Source: RGIG3009 sp964433065 (GTDB taxonomy: Bacteria; Bacillota; Clostridia; Oscillospirales; Acutalibacteraceae). From it: DNA of 11,620 nucleotides. Below the pieces are notes generated by a model. That model did no database searches and was not told where the DNA came from. It saw only the letters and a list, made by a program, of their open reading frames with translations. Shown in pieces: positions 6,452 through 11,620 of the stretch. The stretch covers positions 1-11,620 of the forward strand of contig CAYSPZ010000054.1 of NCBI GenBank assembly GCA_964433065.1, read 5' to 3'. Positions within the stretch are counted from its first letter, which is position 1. Each line of letters begins with the position of its first letter. Made by a program: the position numbers and the translations under genes.

Positions 6452-8020
6452 ATGGATGACCGCAAATATCTTCACGCACAGTTTTTGGCGACCGACGGCA
6501 ACGACAATATGACCTGGGTGGAACGGCTGCCAGACGGCCGATTGTTCACCATTTTATCTCATTCAAAAGCAACCAACTACGACGGGAAAAGCACCAACAT
6601 TCCCACGTCGCAGTTTTTGTTCGCCCGCATTTCGGACGACGACGGTAAGACCTGGAACCCGCCGTATTTTCTGTACGAGTGGCCCGAAACCATTCCGCAA
6701 TTTTTGCTTGCGGGTTTCAAGTTTGATAGTGCGGGACGGTTGCACGTGTTCGCAATGGAGATGCACGACCGCGATTACAACTCGCTCGACGGTAACATCG
6801 CGTATGTACGCTTTGACAGTTACCGCGGTGAGAACCCCTATTTCAACGATATTCCCGCGCTTGACCGTTACACGGGTTCTCTCAACAACCTGATCGAAAC
6901 CGAATCGGGACGGTTGGTGGTACCGTTCTCCACCTTCGTGAACAGACGGTTTGTGTCCAACACCATCTATTCGGACGACCATGGCACCACCTGGTCGGCA
7001 TCGGGGGACGTCACCGTCTCGGACGACGAGACCGACGTTGAAACGGGTGCGGTCGAACCGGTGGTCGCCGAAGTACGACCCGGTGTGCTGGTAATGCTCA
7101 TCCGCACGGTGCTGTGTCGGTTGTGGTATGCGGTATCGTATGACAACGGTGCTTCGTGGTCCAAAGCGCAACCCACTGCGCTCATTTCCTCCAACTCTCC
7201 CGCCGTGTTACTGAAACTGCCGAGCGGACGTATCTTCGTCGCGTGGAACAACGTACAGGGGCAACCGATGAGCGGTGTGCGGTACAGTTCCGCCCGTCAA
7301 TGCTTACACGCCGCCGTATCGGACGACGGGTTACAGCACGTACACGGTATCCGCACCGTTATCAAAAAACAGGTGGGCGATCAGGATACGGTGCATAACG
7401 CGTACCCTACCGTCGCGATGTACGACGAGAAGTCCGTTCTGCTTCGCACCCTCGAAGTGATGGGCAAAGATGGATCGGACTGGAAGGTGGTACAAGGCTT
7501 TTTATCCTTGCTTGACCCCGCGTTCTTAGACGAGCGCGAAGTATGCAACAACTGGGACGAGTGGGTGTGCGACAACGATAAGACCGAAAACGGTATCCGT
7601 CTTACCCCCACCAAAGAGAATATGGCGCACGGTATCGTCAACTTCCCGTACGGACGAAACGGTGAACTGACCTTACGCGTCGGCGGCGATATGCCGCAAA
7701 GCACGAAAGTATTGCTGTCCGATTGTTACATCGACCGTTACACCTTCCTGCCGAGTATGCGCAACAACGGCTACCAAGATAAAATCGGCAAACCGTACAC
7801 CGAATTCTCCCCCACCGCGAGCGGTGAATGGACATTACGGTGGGACGACACGACGATCACCTTATTGGTGAACGGCACGGCGGTGCAGACGGTTGAAAAG
7901 ACGAGCGACAACGGTTTCAATCACCTGACGGTTATGTTTGACGGCGACGGCGAGTTATCGCTTGACGCGTTTGCCGTTACGGTGGACAAGACCGACCTAA
8001 AAACCAATATTACCTATTAA
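6452..8020 (+). CDS. Sialidase-superfamily (BNR/Asp-box) protein, intracellular
   Basis: A 522-aa protein with a six-bladed-propeller-type sialidase fold and a C-terminal beta-rich domain. Three Asp boxes (S-x-D-x-G-x-T-W) are visible: SDDDGKTW (61-68), SDDHGTTW (174-181) and SYDNGASW (229-236). The segment ETGAVEPVVAEVRPGVLVMLIRT (197-219) matches the conserved E-P...G-x-L...R-T core of BNR_2 proteins, and SPAVLLKLPSGRIFVAWNN (249-267) continues that pattern. Residues ~395-515 resemble a LamG/concanavalin-like jelly roll. There is no signal peptide or anchor, so it should act in the cytoplasm, unlike classic secreted sialidases. ATG 6452 is chosen because GGAGG is 8 nt upstream. The full arginine triad and Tyr/Glu pair cannot be assigned by eye, so sialic acid as the substrate is unproven; another glycosidase activity is possible. 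It is co-transcribed with nth (12-nt gap), probably without functional connection. Confidence 0.8.
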   Translation: MDDRKYLHAQFLATDGNDNMTWVERLPDGRLFTILSHSKATNYDGKSTNIPTSQFLFARISDDDGKTWNPPYFLYEWPETIPQFLLAGFKFDSAGRLHVFAMEMHDRDYNSLDGNIAYVRFDSYRGENPYFNDIPALDRYTGSLNNLIETESGRLVVPFSTFVNRRFVSNTIYSDDHGTTWSASGDVTVSDDETDVETGAVEPVVAEVRPGVLVMLIRTVLCRLWYAVSYDNGASWSKAQPTALISSNSPAVLLKLPSGRIFVAWNNVQGQPMSGVRYSSARQCLHAAVSDDGLQHVHGIRTVIKKQVGDQDTVHNAYPTVAMYDEKSVLLRTLEVMGKDGSDWKVVQGFLSLLDPAFLDEREVCNNWDEWVCDNDKTENGIRLTPTKENMAHGIVNFPYGRNGELTLRVGGDMPQSTKVLLSDCYIDRYTFLPSMRNNGYQDKIGKPYTEFSPTASGEWTLRWDDTTITLLVNGTAVQTVEKTSDNGFNHLTVMFDGDGELSLDAFAVTVDKTDLKTNITY

Positions 8021-8032
8021 CGGAGAGTGTAT

Positions 8033-8671
8033 ATGACCAAAAAGCAACGCGCCTTGTGCGCGGTCGAACGGTTGGCAGAGCGGTATCCCGACGCCATCTG
8101 TTCGCTGGATTACGAGGAACGCGATGCGTTTCAATTGTTGGTTGCCACGCGGTTGTCGGCGCAATGTACCGACGCGCGGGTCAATCTGGTGACCCCCGCG
8201 TTGTTTGAGCGGTTCCCTGATGCGGCGACACTTGCCGCCGCGACGGCGGAAGAGATCGAGCCGTATATTCGTTCCTGCGGGTTGTATAAGACCAAAGCGC
8301 GGGATCTGAGCGCGATGGCAAAGGTATTGGTCGCGCAATACGGCGGCGAGGTACCCGGTACGATGGAACAGTTGACCGCTCTGCCGGGTGTGGGACGTAA
8401 GACCGCCAATCTGGTGTGCGGGGATATTTTTCACATCCCCGGTGTGGTGGTGGCGGATACCCATTGTATCCGCATCAGCAATCGGTTGGGGTTGTGCGAC
8501 ACCACCGACCCGAAAAAGGTGGAGTTTCAGTTGCGCGACCTGTTACCGCCCGACAAGAGCAACGATTTCTGTCATCGGTTGGTACTGTTCGGCAGAGATA
8601 TCTGTGACGCGCGTTCACCCCGTTGCGAATGTTGTCCTCTCGCGGATATCTGCCCGTCCAAAAAACGGTAA
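8033..8671 (+). CDS. nth: Endonuclease III, base-excision DNA glycosylase/AP lyase
   Basis: Removes oxidised pyrimidines and cleaves the abasic site. It has 212 aa, matching E. coli Nth (211). The helix-hairpin-helix is LPGVGRKTA (117-125) with the Schiff-base lysine Lys123; the catalytic aspartate is Asp142 in VADTHCIR. The 4Fe-4S ligands are all present with the canonical C-x6-C-x2-C-x5-C spacing: Cys191, Cys198, Cys201 and Cys207. ATG 8033 is preceded by GGAG at 7-nt spacing; a GTG at 8027 is too close to that site. It follows the sialidase-like gene by 12 nt. The last 100 nt, which encode the iron-sulphur cluster loop, overlap the 3' end of the converging membrane-protein gene. No terminator is visible after the stop codon. 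Confidence 0.97.
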   Translation: MTKKQRALCAVERLAERYPDAICSLDYEERDAFQLLVATRLSAQCTDARVNLVTPALFERFPDAATLAAATAEEIEPYIRSCGLYKTKARDLSAMAKVLVAQYGGEVPGTMEQLTALPGVGRKTANLVCGDIFHIPGVVVADTHCIRISNRLGLCDTTDPKKVEFQLRDLLPPDKSNDFCHRLVLFGRDICDARSPRCECCPLADICPSKKR

Positions 8672-9066
8672 AGGCGGATCGCGGGGAAACTTAAAAACCC
8701 CCACAGCGCGCTGTACAACAGACACACCTGTCCGTGCAGGTTGCCGAACAAGCGACTGTAATCCCACACGTCCAATTTAAAGTGCAGGTTGAGTATACAC
8801 CCGCTGAGATATTCCGCGACGGTGACCGCGGCGGCACACGCGCCGCCGATCACCCATCGGGAGCAGCCGCGCAACGCGTTACCGATACGACCGATGACGT
8901 GAAAGCATCCGCCGCCGAGCAGAAACATCGACCAATGGGTGTGACCGCGCCACAACAGTTCAATGAGGTTGTACGTGCCGCCGCCGATACAAAATAACAA
9001 CAAAAACCGTGATACTCGTTTAATAAGGTGACGCGACTCATTCGAACCTTGTTTTAAAAAGGGCAA
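8572..9066 (-). CDS. Putative ABC-transporter permease-like membrane protein (CmpB family)
   Basis: A small membrane protein that I place in the CmpB-type 'putative ABC transporter permease' family from the pattern YNLIELLWRG-HTHWSMF, then EYLSG-ILNL, VWDYSRLFGNLHGQVCL and a final W-G-F-L helix. Four helices are predicted; counted from TTG 9066 they cover about 21-38, 45-62, 70-90 and 114-134. Function of the family is unknown. The start is uncertain: the TTG at 9066 has GAGGAG 10 nt upstream; a TTG at 9108 is also in frame without such a site. Both lie inside the MITE-like element, whose edge at 9026 falls only 6-8 codons before the first helix, so the native start seems lost or replaced. 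The C-terminal ~33 residues are encoded antisense to nth and look unconserved (polar, low complexity). The gene may be functional or decaying. Confidence 0.65.
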   Translation of the reverse strand: MPFLKQGSNESRHLIKRVSRFLLLFCIGGGTYNLIELLWRGHTHWSMFLLGGGCFHVIGRIGNALRGCSRWVIGGACAAAVTVAEYLSGCILNLHFKLDVWDYSRLFGNLHGQVCLLYSALWGFLSFPAIRLYRFLDGQISARGQHSQRGERASQISLPNSTNR

Positions 9067-9300
9067 TTTGCGCTCACTCCTCGTTAAAATACTCGCGAAT
9101 ACGTACAAGTATTCGCTGCGTTTTTGCCTCGATTAAACGCAAATTCCCTCTTTTTAAAATCTTCGACCGCAAAGTGAGAAGATTTTGAGAAATTTGTGTT
9201 CAAGTTGGGCGATGCAAGGCTTTCGCCTTGCGAGAACAAATTGGGCAGAAATAGCCAAAATATTCCGCTTTGCGGCAGGTTCGAGTGGGTCGTGCCACCT
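9026..9300. mobile_element. MITE-like element with terminal inverted repeats and TA flanks
   Basis: The ends 9026-9049 and 9277-9300 are inverted copies matching at 20 of 24 positions (AGGTGRCRCGACYCAYTCGAACCT); the four differences are all transitions. Both ends are flanked directly by TA (9024-9025 and 9301-9302), which fits the TA target duplication of IS630/Tc1-mariner-type elements. The 275-bp interior has no convincing gene but strong secondary structure: 9052-9072 with 9138-9159 (about 20 bp, bulged), 9095-9102 with 9109-9116 (8 bp), 9156-9164 with 9178-9186 (9 bp), 9214-9220 with 9225-9231 (7 bp, 4-nt loop) and 9265-9268 with 9272-9275. No transposase is present, so it would be mobilised in trans, if at all. 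It sits at the 5' end of the CmpB-like gene. I cannot name a family. Confidence 0.7.
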
Positions 9301-9346
9301 TAACCATACCTCCATAGTGAGTATGCGTTATTTACACGAATATCAA

Positions 9347-9377
9347 ACGCGCCTCGATGAAATTCATCGAGGCGCGT
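9347..9377 (-). terminator. 15-bp perfect palindrome, probable terminator after gpsA
   Basis: Arms 9347-9361 and 9363-9377 are perfectly complementary around a single central base, GC-rich at the base (ACGCGCC/GGCGCGT). On the minus strand the hairpin is followed by TTTGATATT, on the plus strand by GTTTCTCTC; the thymine runs are imperfect. It lies 75 nt beyond the gpsA stop codon and probably ends the der-plsY-gpsA transcript, working in both directions. Confidence 0.65.
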
Positions 9378-9383
9378 GTTTCT

Positions 9384-9429
9384 CTCCCTCAGTCGAGCGA
9401 TGCTCGACAGCTCCCTCATCAGAGGGAGC
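9384..9429. repeat. Compact double-hairpin palindromic repeat (CTCCCTC type)
   Basis: The unit is CTCCCTC (9384-9390), a 7-bp hairpin GTCGAGC-gat-GCTCGAC (9392-9408), then an 8-bp hairpin GCTCCCTC-atca-GAGGGAGC (9410-9429). The first CTCCCTC is a direct repeat of the second and could pair with the GAGGGAG instead, giving two alternative folds. I recall similar CTCCCTC...ATCAGAGGGAGC units as dispersed repeats in gut Clostridia such as Faecalibacterium relatives; this is memory, not a search. It lies between gpsA and the terminator palindrome. Confidence 0.6.
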
Positions 9430-9451
9430 CTGTTGTAACGGTGACAAAAGG

Positions 9452-10450
9452 CTAAAACCAGACGGTTTCTTCTTCTTTACAGGTGGGGCGTTGCATCAGT
9501 GCGGATGCCGCGCGTTCAGGCGGATACTGTTCGTAGCAGATACGGTAACAGGTTTCGGTGATGGGCATCGGTACCTGTTCGCGGACGGATAAACGGTAAG
9601 CGGTTTCGGCGGCGAGGTAGCCCTCTACCGTACCGACCTGTCTGACCGCGTCGGCGGGAGTAACACCCTGACCGATGAGAATACCCGCGCGACGGTTACG
9701 GGAATGCATACTGTTACAGGTGACGATGAGGTCACCCATTCCCGAAAGACCCGCGAAAGTGGTGGCTTTCGCGCCCATCTTCACACCCAATCGGGCGATC
9801 TCCGCCAAACCGCGGGTCATCAGGGCGGCTTTGGTGTTATCCCCCATTTTCAGTCCGTCGCAGATGCCGACTGACAGGGCAATCACGTTTTTAAGTGCGC
9901 CGCCAAGTTCGACACCGACAACGTCGTCGGCGGTATAGATGCGCAGGGTATCGTTACTGAGCAGTTGTTGAACGCGTTCGGCGCGGGCGGGATCGCTCGA
10001 TGCCGCCGCCAATAAGGTGGGAACACCTTTGCCGACCTCTTCTGCGTGTGACGGACCCGATAATGCGACGGCGGTGACCGGTAACACCTGTTCGATCACC
10101 TGCGTAAAACGGCGGAAAGTGTGTTCCTCGATTCCTTTACCCGCGTTGGCGACGAGGGTATCGGGGGTGACGAACGGTTGCAGTTTACGGGCGGTTTCTT
10201 CAATCGCAAAGGACGGAACCGCCATCAGCACCAGATCCGCGTTTTGAGCGCAAGACGGGTCGGTGGTGAGGGTAACGGCGGACGGTACGGGAACGCCCGG
10301 GAGTAATTTGCGATGCTCACCGTCGCGGCGGATCGCTTCGATCTCCTGTTCGAACGCGGACCACAAGGTCACGCGATGACCGGCATTTGCCGCCGTGACC
10401 GCGAGTGCGGTACCCCAGCCGCCTGCGCCGAATACCGAAATGTTTGCCAT
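9452..10450 (-). CDS. gpsA: Glycerol-3-phosphate dehydrogenase [NAD(P)+]
   Basis: Reduces dihydroxyacetone phosphate to sn-glycerol 3-phosphate for phospholipid synthesis, in the cytosol. It has 332 aa, the usual length. The Rossmann motif is VFGAGGWGTA (6-15); AGKGIE (103-108) and SGPSHAEEV (131-139) are family signatures; the catalytic lysine is Lys187 in ELGGALKNVIAL, and SRNRR (250-254) is the substrate-binding motif. ATG 10450 has AAAGGAG 8 nt upstream. The gene starts 16 nt after plsY, whose product uses the glycerol 3-phosphate made here, so the two consecutive steps are co-expressed. The C-terminus ends CKEEETVWF; nothing is truncated. Confidence 0.97.
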   Translation of the reverse strand: MANISVFGAGGWGTALAVTAANAGHRVTLWSAFEQEIEAIRRDGEHRKLLPGVPVPSAVTLTTDPSCAQNADLVLMAVPSFAIEETARKLQPFVTPDTLVANAGKGIEEHTFRRFTQVIEQVLPVTAVALSGPSHAEEVGKGVPTLLAAASSDPARAERVQQLLSNDTLRIYTADDVVGVELGGALKNVIALSVGICDGLKMGDNTKAALMTRGLAEIARLGVKMGAKATTFAGLSGMGDLIVTCNSMHSRNRRAGILIGQGVTPADAVRQVGTVEGYLAAETAYRLSVREQVPMPITETCYRICYEQYPPERAASALMQRPTCKEEETVWF

Positions 10451-10466
10451 AGTGGCAACTCCTTTC

Positions 10467-11147
10467 CTACCACATTTTACTTTCGGTGTGGTTGAGGATG
10501 CGTTTGATGTTGCTGCCGTGTTTGATGATGATAATGATCCCCATCAGCCCGACGACGACGGTACAGAACCATACCGTCGACGGGTCCTGGTGGTACAGGA
10601 AGGTACGGAACAGGTAGGTGACCGGCGCGAGCAATGCCGCCACCGTGACCGAGCCGAGCGATACCATACGGCTGCACAGTAAGACCGCAATAAAGATCGC
10701 CAAAAGTAACAAGGTGGCGCGCCAGTCGAGTAACAACATCATACCGGCGGTGGACATCACACCTTTGCCGCCGCGGAACCCGAAAAAGACGGGATACAGG
10801 TGACCGAGCATACAGAAAAAGCCGCCGAGGTAACAACCGATGAGCGACAGGTTTTCCGTAAGGGCACCGTCGGGCGGCGCGAGTTGCAGGTCGGCAAACG
10901 CCCAGCCGCTGAAGGTGACCGCCGCGGCGCTTTTTAAGAGGTCGCCGATGGTGGTGAGCAGGGCGGGAAGTTTGCCTTGTGAACGCAGTACGTTGGTGGC
11001 ACCCGCGTTACCGCTGCCGAAGTCGCGGATATCCTGATGGCGAAGCAGTCGGGTGACGATCACCGCGAAACTGATACTGCCGAACAGGTAGGATACGATC
11101 GCCGACAATACCAGCGCGAGCCAACTGTTTTGTAAAAAAGCAATCAT
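10467..11147 (-). CDS. plsY: Acyl-phosphate:glycerol-3-phosphate acyltransferase
   Basis: Integral membrane enzyme that transfers an acyl group from acyl-phosphate to glycerol 3-phosphate, giving lysophosphatidic acid. It has 226 aa with about five hydrophobic helices (9-31, 103-123, 137-157, 163-185, 192-208). The three catalytic loops are visible: SGNAGATN (45-52), GHLYPVFFGFRGGKGV (115-130) and KHGSNIKRIL (209-218). ATG 11147 has AAAGGAG 6 nt upstream. It starts 11 nt after the der stop codon and is followed by gpsA 16 nt later, the common Firmicutes der-plsY-gpsA arrangement. Confidence 0.96.
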   Translation of the reverse strand: MIAFLQNSWLALVLSAIVSYLFGSISFAVIVTRLLRHQDIRDFGSGNAGATNVLRSQGKLPALLTTIGDLLKSAAAVTFSGWAFADLQLAPPDGALTENLSLIGCYLGGFFCMLGHLYPVFFGFRGGKGVMSTAGMMLLLDWRATLLLLAIFIAVLLCSRMVSLGSVTVAALLAPVTYLFRTFLYHQDPSTVWFCTVVVGLMGIIIIIKHGSNIKRILNHTESKMW

Positions 11148-11158
11148 ACGTTTCTCCT

Positions 11159-11620
11159 TTATTTCCCGCTGTTGTCGCCGCGTTCGCGAATGACGAAGCG
11201 GACGGGTGTGCCTTCCAGCCCAAACGTTTCGCGCAACTGGTTTTCGAGATACCGTTGATACGAGAAGTGGAACAGGTCTTCACGGTTGACGAAAAACACG
11301 AAGGTGGGCGGACAGGTGGACGGTTGGGTCATATAGTAGATCTTGAGCCGTTTACCGCGATCGGTGGGCGGTTGAACACGGGCGGTGGCAAGTGCCAGTA
11401 CGTCGTTTAACATACCGGTCGACACGCGCATCGAGTGTTGACCGTTGACGTAGGTGATGAGTTCCAACAAACGGTCCAGTCGTTGTCCCGTTTTGGCGGA
11501 GATGAACACGAACGGCGCGTATGCCATAAAACTGAAATCGTTTTCCAGTTCCTTGCGCACTTTTGCCATCGTTTTATCGTCCTTCTCCACCGCGTCCCAT
11601 TTATTGACCGCGATGATACA
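11159..11620 (-). CDS. der: GTPase Der (EngA), C-terminal part, cut by window edge
   Basis: The last 153 residues of Der, a double-GTPase ribosome assembly factor for the 50S subunit. The frame enters from the window end at CIIAVNKWDA: NKWD is the G4 motif of the second GTPase domain, followed by G5 in FISAKTG. The rest is the KH-like domain with its signatures VLALATARVQPP, GKRLKIYYMTQPSTCPPTF, FVNREDLFHFSYQRYLENQL and FGLEGTPVRFVIRER. The stop TAA is at 11159. The N-terminal two thirds and the promoter lie beyond the window. First visible gene of the der-plsY-gpsA operon. Confidence 0.97.
   Translation of the reverse strand, partial: CIIAVNKWDAVEKDDKTMAKVRKELENDFSFMAYAPFVFISAKTGQRLDRLLELITYVNGQHSMRVSTGMLNDVLALATARVQPPTDRGKRLKIYYMTQPSTCPPTFVFFVNREDLFHFSYQRYLENQLRETFGLEGTPVRFVIRERGDNSGK

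Noticed and set aside
8850..9041. 63-codon minus-strand frame starting ATG 9041
   Set aside because: It is a shifted frame within the CmpB-like gene with no membrane-protein pattern or ribosome binding site; the family signature lies in the other frame.
9091..9120. Promoter for the CmpB-like gene inside the MITE-like element
   Set aside because: No -35/-10 pair at 16-18 bp spacing was found on the minus strand between 9100 and 9300 that I would trust.
9024..9451. CRISPR array, given several repeats in a short interval
   Set aside because: The units differ from each other, have no regular spacers and no cas genes are near.
9185..9592. 135-codon plus-strand open frame across the MITE-like element and repeats
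   Set aside because: It crosses three palindromic elements and the antisense of gpsA, with no ribosome binding site, promoter or recognisable domain.

Overview
The window reads as chromosomal DNA of a Gram-positive, Clostridia-type bacterium, perhaps a gut Oscillospirales relative. The reasons are strong AGGAG-type ribosome binding sites, textbook sigma-A promoters (TTGACA, 17-bp spacer, TATAAT-like), a der-plsY-gpsA operon, a potABCD cassette whose binding protein has a cleavable signal, and a CTCCCTC...GAGGGAG repeat that I remember from such genomes. The taxonomic placement is inference only. All genes except two in the middle lie on the minus strand.

Layout from left to right. Positions 1-78 hold a tRNA-Ser(UGA), cut at its 3' end by the window edge, with its own promoter at 97-125. 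Positions 144-4713 are one tightly packed minus-strand operon, potA-potB-potC-potD-gph: a complete polyamine-type ABC importer followed by a HAD phosphatase. The four pot genes overlap by 4 nt each and gph starts 4 nt after potD. The operon has a near-consensus promoter at 4960-4988 and an unusually long (~240 nt), hairpin-rich leader in which a 10-bp complementary segment can cover the potA ribosome binding site. Upstream lies rarA (4998-6272), an AAA+ replication-fork maintenance ATPase. A short divergent promoter region (6276-6451) separates rarA from a plus-strand pair: a BNR/Asp-box sialidase-superfamily protein without a signal peptide (6452-8020) and nth, endonuclease III (8033-8671).

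The 3' end of nth overlaps by 100 nt the end of a converging gene for a small four-helix CmpB-type membrane protein. The 5' end of that gene runs into a 275-bp non-coding element (9026-9300) with 24-bp imperfect terminal inverted repeats, TA on both sides and several internal hairpins: a MITE-like insertion that supplies the only in-frame start codons upstream of the first helix. Between this element and gpsA are a 15-bp perfect palindrome (likely terminator, 9347-9377) and a compact repeat of two hairpins (9384-9429). The right end is the phospholipid/ribosome-assembly operon der (partial)-plsY-gpsA on the minus strand.

The most interesting material is regulatory or structural: the structured potA leader, an inverted repeat over the pot promoter -10, a PotD that seems to be held by a C-terminal membrane helix in place of a lipid anchor, and the insertion element that has taken over the N-terminus of the membrane protein gene. 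I see no CRISPR array, phage gene, transposase gene or defence system.
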